The notes under the pieces were generated by a model that made no database searches, was not told where the DNA came from, and saw only the letters and a list, made by a program, of their open reading frames with translations. A stretch of DNA of 64,000 bases, taken from NCBI GenBank assembly GCA_963590165.1, contig CAVANO010000021.1, positions 62,001 through 126,000 of the forward strand, written 5' to 3'. Both the position numbers and the translations under genes were made by a program. The DNA is from UBA11524 sp963590165. GTDB lineage: Bacteria; Bacillota; Clostridia; Christensenellales; Aristaeellaceae. This document shows, in pieces, positions 9,285 through 19,000 of the stretch; position 1 is the first letter of the stretch; every line of letters starts with the position of its first letter.

Positions 9285-10363
9285 AGGTATCTGACGGCAT
9301 GAATTACGCCCCGAAGGGCAAGCCGAAGCCTGTTGTCAAAGACGGCGAATTTGTCTTCTCCGCCGCACATCTCGATCACGGTCATATCTACGGCATGACG
9401 AACGGCCTGCTTGAGGCAGGCGGCACGCTCAAGTACGTCTACGATCCTGACCCGAAGAAGGTCGAAGCATTCGTAAAGGCCTATCCGCAGGTAAAGGTTG
9501 CCCGCAGCGAAGAGGAAGTGCTCGCCGACAAGGACACGCACATGATCTGCGGCGCTGCTATCACGAACGAGCGCTGTGCGCTTGGACTTCGCGCCATGCA
9601 GGCTGGAAAGGACTACTTCACCGACAAGGCTCCCTTCACGACACTCGAGCAACTCGACAGCGCCAAGAAAATGGTTGCGGAAACCGGCCGAAAGTATATG
9701 GTCTACTACGGCGAACGCCTGCACGTTGAAGGCGCTGTGCTTGCCGGCTATCTCATCGATCAGGGTGCCATCGGCAAGGTCATCCATGTGGAGGGCTTTG
9801 GGCCGCATCGTCTGGGCGCAGCAGGCCGTCCGCAGTGGTTCTTTGAAAAGGAGAAGTACGGCGGCATCCTCTGCGATATCGGCAGCCATCAAATCGAGCA
9901 ATATCTGTACTATGCAGGCGAAACAGACGGCACAGTTGCAAACAGCCGCATCGCCAACTACGCGCATCCGGAATATCCAGAGCTGGATGACTTCGGCGAC
10001 TGCACCATCAACGGTGCAAACGGCACAACCTTCTACTTCCGTGTAGACTGGTTCACGCCGGACGGACTGCGCACATGGGGCGACGGCCGTACTTTCATCA
10101 TCGGCACGAAAGGTTTTATCGAAATCCGCAAGTACATCAACCTCGCGTCGGATGAGGTGGACGGCAACCACGTCTTCCTCGTCAACGGCGAAGGCGAAAA
10201 GTACTTCAACGCGACCGGCATGACCGGCTATCCTTTCTTCGGCGACCTGATTCTGGACAGCCTGAACCGCACAGAGAACGCCATGACACAGGCGCATGCC
10301 TTCAAGGCAGCCGAACTGTGCCTGAGAGCACAGAAGAACGCGGAACTCGTTCATCACGCTTAA
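9281..10363 (+). CDS. Divergent Gfo/Idh/MocA-like oxidoreductase
   Basis: A 360-residue protein related to the sugar dehydrogenases in its second half (GGILCDIGSHQIEQYLYYAG with the conserved His, followed by the beta-sheet domain). The N-terminus is odd: instead of GxGxxG it has FSAAHLDHGHIYGMTNGL, and the usual EKP is DKAPF near residue 112. It overlaps the upstream dehydrogenase by four bases and has AAGGAGG at 9263-9269. The pair probably act on the same sugar, perhaps as a heteromer or as oxidation and re-reduction steps (inference). A terminator follows. Confidence 0.85.
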   Translation: MKVSDGMNYAPKGKPKPVVKDGEFVFSAAHLDHGHIYGMTNGLLEAGGTLKYVYDPDPKKVEAFVKAYPQVKVARSEEEVLADKDTHMICGAAITNERCALGLRAMQAGKDYFTDKAPFTTLEQLDSAKKMVAETGRKYMVYYGERLHVEGAVLAGYLIDQGAIGKVIHVEGFGPHRLGAAGRPQWFFEKEKYGGILCDIGSHQIEQYLYYAGETDGTVANSRIANYAHPEYPELDDFGDCTINGANGTTFYFRVDWFTPDGLRTWGDGRTFIIGTKGFIEIRKYINLASDEVDGNHVFLVNGEGEKYFNATGMTGYPFFGDLILDSLNRTENAMTQAHAFKAAELCLRAQKNAELVHHA

Positions 10364-10373
10364 ACCACTACAC

Positions 10374-10408
10374 AAAAAGGCACCCTGCCATATGCAAGGT
10401 GCCTTTTT
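10374..10408. terminator. Bidirectional intrinsic terminator
   Basis: AAAAAGGCACC and GGTGCCTTTTT form a stem that continues inward with TGC/GCA around a CATAT loop. It lies between two convergent genes and has T-runs in both directions. Confidence 0.85.
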
Positions 10409-10421
10409 CATGTGCCTGATT

Positions 10422-11114
10422 TCACTTTTCTTTCTCAACGTATACAATAGCTTCCACAGTTGTGGGCGTTAGTGATTCTCTGGTGTAGTAGTTGACAAGA
10501 TCCTTGTCAATGTCCACTTTCGCAGTGATGGTGCTGCCGGGATGAACGCCGAACGTAGAGGTGTATTCGTAGTCCACAAACATCAGCGCACCGTTCTGAT
10601 CGTACATAGCTGCCACTGCGTAGAGACCGTAGATGACATCCTCCGTCGTATTCGTAAACGTCACATAAATATAATTATCGTACGAATCAGCACCCTCATA
10701 GCTGATCGTTGCTTCGGCATTCATCGCCGTGTAGGTATACCCGTAGTCATCCGCCTTGATCGAGAACTTATAGTCGGCAACGGTCGACTTTTCTAGTTCC
10801 GTCTCCAAAATGCTGTTCTTGATAAATGCAGTTTCACCGGGCTCAAGGTAGATGCCGCTCGGACAGGTTGAAATGTAGTTATCAGTTAGAATAATGTCAT
10901 CATCGCTGTCAAAGCAGACAAGCGTTCCATCATAGCCGACATACGTACCGGTATCACCGGTATTTTCGACCTTCGCGAAGAAATAGCCGGACCAATCGCC
11001 TTCAAAGGTGATAAGTTTCTTGTCCGTGACAGAAATTTTTGCGTCTGCCAGTGCCGTAGTCGCAAGCACCATTACGCAGCAAAGCGTCAGAAGAAGAGCC
11101 AGAAAGCGTTTCAT
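10422..11114 (-). CDS. Secreted protein of unknown function
   Basis: A 230-residue protein with a signal peptide MKRFLALLLTLCCVMVLATTALA and a type-I cleavage site before DAKIS. The rest looks like two beta-rich domains of about 95 residues, each with the pattern 'VxFTNTTxxxIYGLYAVAAMYDQNGAL' or 'KVENTGDTGTYVGYDGTLVCF', resembling FxLYD or similar immunoglobulin-like folds. I do not recognise the family. It lies directly after cassette 1 (VTC-DUF4956-CotH) on the same strand but has its own strong promoter and terminator, so it can be expressed separately. It may be a surface partner or substrate of the CotH kinase, but nothing in it proves this. Confidence 0.75.
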   Translation of the reverse strand: MKRFLALLLTLCCVMVLATTALADAKISVTDKKLITFEGDWSGYFFAKVENTGDTGTYVGYDGTLVCFDSDDDIILTDNYISTCPSGIYLEPGETAFIKNSILETELEKSTVADYKFSIKADDYGYTYTAMNAEATISYEGADSYDNYIYVTFTNTTEDVIYGLYAVAAMYDQNGALMFVDYEYTSTFGVHPGSTITAKVDIDKDLVNYYTRESLTPTTVEAIVYVEKEK

Positions 11115-11154
11115 GAGGAACCATCCTTTCTTTCAGAGAAATCAGTTTAATTTC

Positions 11155-11183
11155 ATTATATAACGCGTATCCGGAAGTTGCAA
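11155..11183 (-). promoter_or_regulatory. Promoter of the secreted protein gene
   Basis: On the minus strand TTGCAA (plus 11178-11183) and TATAAT (plus 11155-11160) are separated by 17 bases. The -35 box starts four bases after the VTC gene stop codon. Confidence 0.8.
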
Positions 11184-11186
11184 TGA

Positions 11187-11894
11187 TCAAATCTCCATCG
11201 TCTCAAACCGCCGGCACCAGGTGTATTTGCTGATGGCGCTCGACAGAGCATTCGGACAGTAGAAATTCAGCAGATCACGGATGTAAGGCGGCATCACCTG
11301 ATTGTACTTAACCTCCAGAATGATGTCATTGTTGTCGAACGGCGGCACAGTTGCCACGTATGGGTTGAACAGGTCAATGCTGCCCATGCCGGAACGGAGC
11401 TGCTTATCGAACGTGATACGCACTTCCTCCGCCGGATGCAGATACGCCTCACGGACGTAGTCCACAATCACGACTGGGCGCAGCAGATGGCACGTCATCT
11501 CGCGGTAGATATCCGAGAGCAGCCCGAAGCGCGTCTGTTCCAAACCAGTCGGGTCGCAGGCGATGATTTGCTCCGCCAAATCGCGTGGAATATCAAGGCT
11601 GCGCTTGGAAATCAGGCTGCCGACCTTTGTCTTGCACTCAAGCTTGATGGTCGTATCGCGCATGTTGTAGATGCGAATGCGGTACTTGTCGCGGTTCTGG
11701 TCGCCGTCCATCTTGTCGAAGTAGGCATCATTGAAAATCGTATCGAAGTACAGTGAGCGGATGTGGTACTCATTGTTTTCGTCGCCGTTCGGGTCACGTG
11801 AAAGCACGCGGTCAAGCTGGCGCGAAAGTACACGGTACTGCATTTCATTGATGAAGAATTTCAGCTCGTGCCGAAGCGGAATATTGTATGCCAT
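11187..11894 (-). CDS. VTC-domain polyphosphate polymerase-like protein (cassette 1)
   Basis: A 235-residue protein built almost entirely of one VTC/triphosphate-tunnel domain, the fold that makes polyphosphate from ATP in yeast Vtc4. The tunnel residues are visible strand by strand: RHELKFFI, YRIRIYN, KLECKTK, DYVREAY, RITFDK and ILEVKYN, with alternating charged side chains facing the tunnel. No signal peptide or membrane segment, so it is cytoplasmic. ATG at 11894 is used rather than an upstream start at 11939 because it avoids a 25-base overlap with the DUF4956 gene and follows AAGGAGAGGCGG. It is the third gene of CotH, DUF4956, VTC; a second copy lies at 42775. Confidence 0.88.
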   Translation of the reverse strand: MAYNIPLRHELKFFINEMQYRVLSRQLDRVLSRDPNGDENNEYHIRSLYFDTIFNDAYFDKMDGDQNRDKYRIRIYNMRDTTIKLECKTKVGSLISKRSLDIPRDLAEQIIACDPTGLEQTRFGLLSDIYREMTCHLLRPVVIVDYVREAYLHPAEEVRITFDKQLRSGMGSIDLFNPYVATVPPFDNNDIILEVKYNQVMPPYIRDLLNFYCPNALSSAISKYTWCRRFETMEI

Positions 11895-11914
11895 GCGCTC
11901 CGCCTCTCCTTCTG

Positions 11915-12613
11915 TCAGGTGCCGGCTTCCGTCTGGCACGCCACGAGCGTTGCATCATGCACGCCTTCGATGCCCAGCATCAGCGCAACGAGATCCTGCT
12001 TGTTGTCCAAGCGTACTTCCCACGTCATTTCTGCGCCGGAACGCGTCTTCGTCTTCGAGCGCAGGCGGCGGTTTTTGACGCTGCGGCGCATCACCTGATC
12101 CACATCGTACTCCGCATCGTCATCATAGTGGACAACAAGCAGATAGGAGTTCGGATTCGTGAAGTGCACAAACGTCAGCAGGAACAAGATCGCCGAAATT
12201 GCCGCGGCAACCACCAGCGCGATGATATAAAGCTTCGCGCCGAGCAGGATGCCCATCGTCAGCGCCCAGAACATGTACGCCGTGTCCATCGGATCCTTCA
12301 CGGCAGTACGGAAGCGAACAATCGACAGTGCGCCGACCATACCCATTGACAGGGCAACGTTGGACGAGATGCACATGACGACCGGCGTCGTGATAAGCGT
12401 CAGCATGACAAGTGTCGTCGCGAAGGATGGACTGTACAGCACGCCGCGGAAGCAGCGCTTGTACACAAAGGCAATCAGCAGTCCAACCAGCAATCCGAGC
12501 ACCAGTGCGATGACGATTTCATACGGCGCGATTTCCTTGAATTGATCCGCCAGCGCGCTGCTCAGCTTCTCTACAATGCCGCTGGACGTTGAAGTCACAT
12601 TCAGAGTCCCCAT
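11915..12613 (-). CDS. DUF4956 membrane protein (cassette 1)
   Basis: A 232-residue protein with three or four membrane helices between residues 32 and 148 (IVIALVLGLLVGLLIAFVY first) and a soluble C-terminal domain of about 80 residues. The family signature MGMVGALSIVRFRTAVKDP is present and is almost the same in the second copy (43507-44178). Function is not established; in this family genes often sit beside VTC polymerases and CotH kinases. A role as a channel or scaffold for polyphosphate or for the polymerase is an inference from that context and from yeast VTC, where polymerase and membrane domains are coupled. Confidence 0.9.
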   Translation of the reverse strand: MGTLNVTSTSSGIVEKLSSALADQFKEIAPYEIVIALVLGLLVGLLIAFVYKRCFRGVLYSPSFATTLVMLTLITTPVVMCISSNVALSMGMVGALSIVRFRTAVKDPMDTAYMFWALTMGILLGAKLYIIALVVAAAISAILFLLTFVHFTNPNSYLLVVHYDDDAEYDVDQVMRRSVKNRRLRSKTKTRSGAEMTWEVRLDNKQDLVALMLGIEGVHDATLVACQTEAGT

Positions 12614-12642
12614 CCGATTTTCCTCCTAAATCAATGCATTTT

Positions 12643-15600
12643 TTAGAATATGGTTCCTTCCGGATATTCCGGCTGCGGTCCGAAGAGCGCTTCCATCTCA
12701 TCGGTGGACAGTTCAAATTCGTCCTTAATAAAGTCCCACAGGCGATGCGGACGCAGGCGAAGCACGTTATACAAGCGGTTCACACGCGTTTCCCAGTAGG
12801 AATATGCGCCGTCAATCGTCGTCGGTACCTCGCTGGTAATCGCCGTATCGTTCAGCTCGCCCCAGCGTTCCCAGTGGTTCTTCATTTCCGGCTCAATTTC
12901 TGCGACCACGCCGTCCAGAATTTCCGTCATATACTCCGTCGTGAATGTTTTGAACACATCCGCCAGCTTTTCCAGGAACTTCTGCTTGTAATCCGGATGC
13001 TCCAGCAGCTTCAGGAAGATGGTGTTGTCAATTTTCTGCTGACCCATGCCGGTTTCCTTCAGGTAGCTCCACGGGCTGTTGAAGTTCGAGCTGTAGAGAC
13101 CGTAGTCCGCATCGAACCAGATCCATTTCCACTTGCTGCCTTCCTGATGGAGGCGGTAGTAGCGGATATTACCGATGTCAGAGTTGCCGACGAACATCTG
13201 CAGCGCCATAAATTCAAACAGATTGTCCACATCGACATTGTCGAGGATATATTGCAGATCCTCTTCATTTGTCGCTGGACTGCCTGCCTTGATTTTCTTG
13301 AGCATGGCACGGTATTCCTTGTTCGAGCCGTAGTTTACCGAGCCGTTCGCCTCAAGAATATCCATTTCGTCCGCCTGGTCGAGCGACAAGCCCTCATGCT
13401 GCGCGACAAAGAAACGGTCAACGCGCTCTCGCAGGTTCATGGTTCCCCAATATTCACCGTTCAGGAAGACCGTCACCGGCTTCCATGCCTGATGGATGAC
13501 CTGCGTTCCGTATGCATCGAGCAAACGCGACTGGAAGCCGTCCTGCAGTCGGGTCGACATAGCATCGTTGCCGGAATTACGCAGAACAAGCGACTTGTAC
13601 TCCGTGTACGGGCGATCATCGAAGAGCGCCGCGGCAAACGTCTTGCTGCCATAGAGCGACTTTGCGCGGATTTTCATGGACTTCTGCGGCATATCCAGCG
13701 AGTATTGGCCGATCAGTGAAATGGCAACACCTTGACTGATCAGCTGTGTGCCATCAGTGTCGTAATACTCCATATACCCTTCACGGTACGTTTTGCCGTA
13801 CTGTCGGTAAATGGTGTTCTTGAACGGAATGCCTTCAGACTTGTCGATATTGGGACCTTCCGCCAGCATGCCGTCCTCTTCGTTCCACAGTTCTTCCGGA
13901 TCAACCGTAATGCACACAATCGGCGTCGTGTAATACGTTTCAACCAGGAATGTGCCGGTCGTAACCGTACTCGCCTTGTACTGGGAATTGGCCGGGAATG
14001 CCCTCACGCGAAGTGTTGTCGTCTTCGTAAAGGTGATATCCTGCCCCGTATACAGATAACCCTGATCAATCGTTGGCACCGAGCCGTCTGTCGTGTAATA
14101 AACAGTTGTATTTTCAGGAATGGTGAACTGCAGCGTAACGGTACCGTAATGCTTGCCGGGCTCCACGGTGAACTCCGGCGCTTCGGCATAGCCTAAGAAG
14201 GTATCCGTGCCGTTCTGCACGCCTGCGGTCGCCGTTTCGTAATAAAAAAAGCCCTCACGTCCGATGCTGCGGCCGTAGGACACATTCGTAGGTATTTCCG
14301 GCAGCACCACCTTGTCCAGAATCTTGCCCGTCGGGTCAGCGAGTACCAGCACTTCGCCTCCGCTCTTCTTGAGTTTGAAGGAGGTGTGCGGTTCTGCGGT
14401 GTTGTTCAGGGCGGTGTTGCCATCGCACCAAATCACTAAGTATTGTCCGGGAGAAATGTACGTCCCGTCCGGAAACTGCCACTTGCGTGCCCTGCCGATA
14501 TTGTCTGACAAGCCGTAGCCGGACAAATCAACAACCTCGTTGGAGGAGTTGTAAATCTCCACCCAATCCACATAGTCACCGGAGGATGTTGCAGCCGCCG
14601 AGTCGTTCGATGCCATGACCTCGGTGATATACACCCCGGTCGTGTTGAGGGAGCGGAGGATGTAATCCATCCTGCTCGCTCCCTCCTGCGTATTCGGCAG
14701 ACCGGGTGTCGGTGTCATGGTGATGATGAACACGCCGTCCTCGTTTCTCGCATAGGACGCGTCCTCGGGCACATTATCGAGCGTCACGCGGTCAACCAGT
14801 CTTCCGCGGCTGTCGGACAAAAGCACCGTATCATGCTCTGCGCTGAGGCGGAAGTTCGCATGCGGTACAGCGCTTGCATCGGTATTCTCCGAATCATCGC
14901 CGTTGCAGTAAATCAGATAATACCCGTGCGGCTCAATCGTCGCGCCTTCGGGGAACCGCCACTTCAGCGGCTTGCTCTCCTTGTCGCTCAACGCGTAATT
15001 ATCCAGCGAGATGACCTGATCCGTCGTGTTGTACAGCTCAATCCAATCGCAGATGTTGCCGTTTTCATCGGTGTAACCCGTCAGCGGGTCCGGACAGACC
15101 TCGTTGATAATCAGTGCGCCGTCCGTCACAAGCGTCGCCGCACGATATGCCTGATGACCGGCAGTCGTGTTCTCATAGCCGGGACTGTATTCACTCGTCT
15201 GACCCCATGAACCGTCATCCAGCAATGCATAGCTCTCATCCGCACTGAGAATCGGTGTTTTGACCGAGTCAATCAGGTAGGCATTCGGGTCATACATGTA
15301 GAGCGTTTCGCCGTTAGAGGACAGCGCGAACTTCGCATGCAGTGGCTTGCCAGCAACCGCCTGATTCGTCTTGTCGCATAGCACAAGCACACGCTCTCCC
15401 GCCGCCAGCTCCATGTCAGGAAACAGGAAGCGAATGGACGTCTCGTCATCGGACAGACCGACGTCCTTGAGATTCATGGCATGGTCGGAGCTGTTCCAGA
15501 TTTCCACCCAGTCGGGATAATTGCCGTCCTCATCGGGCATCGCCGTTTTATTGGACGCCATAACCTCGCTGAAAACAAGCCCTGTATAATCATAGAGAAG

Positions 15601-15825
15601 CGTTTCGCTGTCATGAACGAGATTATCCGAAGTACCGGTAGAATAATACGCCCTGCGCACCGCGCTCTTCGGGCTGACCAGCACCACAATCGCCACCAGC
15701 GCCGCCAACACGATGAACGACAGCACATTCACCACGCGGCGTTTCTTTTTACGATACTTGACGGCAGGCGACATCGGCTTTTTCTCCGAGCGTCTTGTCC
15801 GCCTTTCTGTCTGATTCGGCTGCAT
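12643..15825 (-). CDS. CotH kinase-family protein with three lamin-tail domains, membrane-anchored (cassette 1)
   Basis: A 1060-residue protein. Residues 1-30 are basic (SEKKPMSPAVKYRKKKRR), then one helix VVNVLSFIVLAALVAIVVLV, so the bulk is outside. Three lamin-tail-like domains follow (about 76-190, 225-360, 385-520), each with the pattern NEV/SEVMASN...DWVEI/LYN...LSD. A chitobiase-like beta domain follows (TVYYTTDGSVPT), then the CotH kinase domain (about 640-1035) with WGTMNLRERVDRFFV and the metal-binding KWIWFDADYG. CotH proteins phosphorylate spore-coat proteins in Bacillus. ATG at 15825 follows AAAGG with six-base spacing. First gene of cassette 1; 29-base gap to DUF4956. Confidence 0.9.
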   Translation of the reverse strand: MQPNQTERRTRRSEKKPMSPAVKYRKKKRRVVNVLSFIVLAALVAIVVLVSPKSAVRRAYYSTGTSDNLVHDSETLLYDYTGLVFSEVMASNKTAMPDEDGNYPDWVEIWNSSDHAMNLKDVGLSDDETSIRFLFPDMELAAGERVLVLCDKTNQAVAGKPLHAKFALSSNGETLYMYDPNAYLIDSVKTPILSADESYALLDDGSWGQTSEYSPGYENTTAGHQAYRAATLVTDGALIINEVCPDPLTGYTDENGNICDWIELYNTTDQVISLDNYALSDKESKPLKWRFPEGATIEPHGYYLIYCNGDDSENTDASAVPHANFRLSAEHDTVLLSDSRGRLVDRVTLDNVPEDASYARNEDGVFIITMTPTPGLPNTQEGASRMDYILRSLNTTGVYITEVMASNDSAAATSSGDYVDWVEIYNSSNEVVDLSGYGLSDNIGRARKWQFPDGTYISPGQYLVIWCDGNTALNNTAEPHTSFKLKKSGGEVLVLADPTGKILDKVVLPEIPTNVSYGRSIGREGFFYYETATAGVQNGTDTFLGYAEAPEFTVEPGKHYGTVTLQFTIPENTTVYYTTDGSVPTIDQGYLYTGQDITFTKTTTLRVRAFPANSQYKASTVTTGTFLVETYYTTPIVCITVDPEELWNEEDGMLAEGPNIDKSEGIPFKNTIYRQYGKTYREGYMEYYDTDGTQLISQGVAISLIGQYSLDMPQKSMKIRAKSLYGSKTFAAALFDDRPYTEYKSLVLRNSGNDAMSTRLQDGFQSRLLDAYGTQVIHQAWKPVTVFLNGEYWGTMNLRERVDRFFVAQHEGLSLDQADEMDILEANGSVNYGSNKEYRAMLKKIKAGSPATNEEDLQYILDNVDVDNLFEFMALQMFVGNSDIGNIRYYRLHQEGSKWKWIWFDADYGLYSSNFNSPWSYLKETGMGQQKIDNTIFLKLLEHPDYKQKFLEKLADVFKTFTTEYMTEILDGVVAEIEPEMKNHWERWGELNDTAITSEVPTTIDGAYSYWETRVNRLYNVLRLRPHRLWDFIKDEFELSTDEMEALFGPQPEYPEGTIF

Positions 15826-15934
15826 GACCATCCTTTCTGCGGCGTAACCGCGCAAAACTGCGCCGCCGCACTGCATGACGAAAACCGTCTGAAAGGGATT
15901 CGGGCGTCATCTATTCTGGCAATGCCCTTCGTTT

Positions 15935-15964
15935 ATTGTATCATAAAATGATAGGAAAGTGCAA
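15935..15964 (-). promoter_or_regulatory. Promoter of cassette 1
   Basis: On the minus strand TTGCAC (plus 15959-15964) and TACAAT (plus 15935-15940) with an 18-base spacer, about 110 bases before the CotH start. No direct repeats like those before cassette 2 were found here. Confidence 0.65.
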
Positions 15965-16017
15965 GCGCTCTGCCCGTTTTCCTCTGCATTTCATCGATTC
16001 GTCACATCGCGCGTTTT

Positions 16018-19000
16018 TTATTGGAACAGTGCCATGATTTCCTGCGCCGAAAGGCTGCCGACCATCGATTCGCCAGGCTGAATGAGTTGATCAAACAGTG
16101 CCTTTTTCCGCTGACCAAGCGCCACGACCTGTTCCTCGATGGACGCATGCGTAACGAGTCGGATGACCTCAACCTTGCGTGTCTGCCCGATGCGGTAAGC
16201 GCGGTCGGTTGCCTGATCCTCTGTTGCCGGATTCCACCACGGGTCGTAGTGAATAACCATATCCGCGCCGGTCAGGTTCAAGCCCGTACCGCCAGCCTTG
16301 AGCGAAATAAGGAAAATCTGCCCCTGTCCTGCGTTAAACTGCTCCGCCATCTCGACGCGGTGCTGCGCGGGCGTATCGCCGTCCAGATACATGGTCTCGT
16401 AGCCTGCGTTATCAAGCTCCTGCCGAAGAATTTTCAGCATAGACGTGAACGCGCTGAACAGCAGAATCCGCCTTCCCTTCGCAATCGCCTCCGGCAGCAT
16501 ATCCAGAAGCATATCGAGCTTGCCGGACGAACCGACATAGTCATCCAGCACCAGCTGCGGATGGCAGCAGATTTCACGCAGCTGCGTAATCGCCGCAAGC
16601 ACCTCGGTTCTGCCGCGCTCGAAGCCTTTTTCGCGGACAATTGTATCCACGCGCTGCCGCAGCCGGCGCATCGTTGCCTCGTAGACCTTCGCCTGCTCCG
16701 GCGTCATCTGCGCGGTGAACACCGATTCGATCTTGTCCGGCAATTCCGTCAAGACTTCCTTCTTCAGGCGGCGCATGAGGAACGGGCTGATTCGCCTGCG
16801 CAGTTCCTCCATATCATTGCCATCCTGATATCGCCGGAGAAACGCCGTATACCCGAGCAGATATCCCGGCAGCACGAAGTTGAAGATACTCCACAATTCG
16901 CCCACGCTGTTTTCCAGCGGCGTACCGGTCAAAGCAAAGCGCGTCTGTGCTTGCAGCTGCCGCACCGCCTGAGCGCCCTTGCTGCCTGCGTTCTTGATAT
17001 GCTGTGCCTCGTCTAGGATGGCGAAGCGGAACGAAATCGTTGTCAGCTGGTCAATATCCTGGCGAATCAGCGGATAAGACGTGATGAGCACATCGACATC
17101 CTGTGCCTCGCGAACATGGCGGATTTGACTTGCACGCTGTGCCGCCGAACCGCCAAGCACCATAACCGACAGGGATGGTGCAAAGCGCTGCAGTTCGCTG
17201 AGCCAGTTGTACGTCAGCGTCGTCGGCGCGACAACAAGCGAGATCTGCCGCTCCTGCCGCGTTGCCAGCAACAATGCAATCACCTGCACGGTCTTGCCCA
17301 GACCCATGTCATCCGCCAGTACGCCACCCATATGCAGCCGGTCGAGATCCATCAACCACTGGAAGCCGCGCTTCTGATACGGGCGGAGGCTGAGTCCTTC
17401 CGGCAGCTGCACTTCCGTAAATTCTTCTGGATTCGTCAGGCGTTCAACCACCTGCTTCGTCTCGCCGTCAACTTCAACCGGCAGACCGAGCCGCTCCAGC
17501 AGCCCCTGCAGATAGCACGCGCGGTACGCCTGCAGACGAATCGTATCATCCGCCGCACCGACAAAATCCGCGCCTTCCACCTGTGCTGCCTCGAAGATCG
17601 AATCCGCCAGCGGCTGCCATTCATCCAGCGCCGACAGGTCAAGGAACGAGCCGTCCTTCAGCCGGAAATAGCGTCGTCTGCGTGCCAGTGCCTCCATAAT
17701 CGCAAGAATTTCCTGCGCAGGCTCACCATCCTGCGTGAAGGTTAGTTCGAGTGCAGAGCCCTTGAGCTGCATCTTGCCGGAGAACTGCGGCTTCCGCGGC
17801 GTAATCCGTTTGAAATCATTGGACAGATATACCTCCGAGATCGCCTGCAACTGCGACACGCCTTCGCTGACAAACTGGAAAATTGCCTCCTGCCCTGTTA
17901 GAAAGACATGTCCCTTGCTGACGGTAAAGCCAGCTGCACCCAGAGCATCCAGCACGGCCCGTTCCGATGCAGCATCACGCAGCAGGAGTTTTTCACTCCT
18001 TTGCAGATTTTCCGGTGCCGGCGTTTCGTCAAACGGATCGATCGTGCGATCACCGTAACAGAACTGCACGCGTGCCAGTACATCTCGTCCATTCGCCGCG
18101 CGGTCAAGATACACTTTCGTCACCAGCGGAAGCTGAACGAGCTGCCTACGCAGGTCATCCGAAATTTCCACCAATCCTGTCAGCTTAAGGAACGGCACAA
18201 GTTCGCCGATGACGCGTGCTGCCTCACGCACAGGATAATCAAAGCTGCACTGCCCGCCGAGCTGCTCCTGATACAGCACGCGCAGGACACTCCGCTGCTG
18301 CTCCTCGACCGCGACAATGCTGTCGCCGACAAGTGCGAACGCACACGATGGCAGCAGCGGCCGAAATTCCTTCGGGAACTTTGCCAGCACCGTCAACCCA
18401 TGCAGGTCGCTCGACACACAGAAATGCAGCGGCACACGGCGTGCGCGCACCGGCTTGACGGCGACCGTCTTTTCGCCGACCTTCAGCCGGAAAGGCATAT
18501 TCATCAGTGCACGCAGGATTTCCTCCGCAAACGGCTCCGGCAGCAGCATTTCGCGCTGATCCGCGCCGCGCAGCACCGTTCCGGCTTCCTTCTGCGCCAG
18601 GCAAAGCGCCCGCATGATGGCGATGATTTTCTCCTGCTCTGCACCGAAACGCATCCATTCCGGATAGAACACGAAGCCCTTGCCGTATTCGACCGGCGTC
18701 AACGTTTCCATCGCGTCAATCAGCTGCGGAATGGACTTGACAACATACATGCGTTCCTCGCCGATCAGCAGGCAGATGCGGATTCGAGGTGTCAGCTGGT
18801 CACGCACAGCCTCCAGCGACAGGCGCACCTCCATATGAACGGTGCCTTCCTCCGGCAGAGCACGATCCATTGCCGCCATGAGCTTGGGACCGGCTGTCTC
18901 TGCCTTCCTCCTGACCATATCATCCATCGAGCCGGTGTCCTGACACTTGAGCATAGCTGCCACCACATGACGGCATGCACCTGTCTCCGCATAAACCGGG

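Noticed and set aside
12589..13719. 376-codon plus-strand frame inside CotH
   Set aside because: Antisense shadow of the CotH kinase domain; Arg/His/Leu-rich composition typical of a GC-rich antisense frame.
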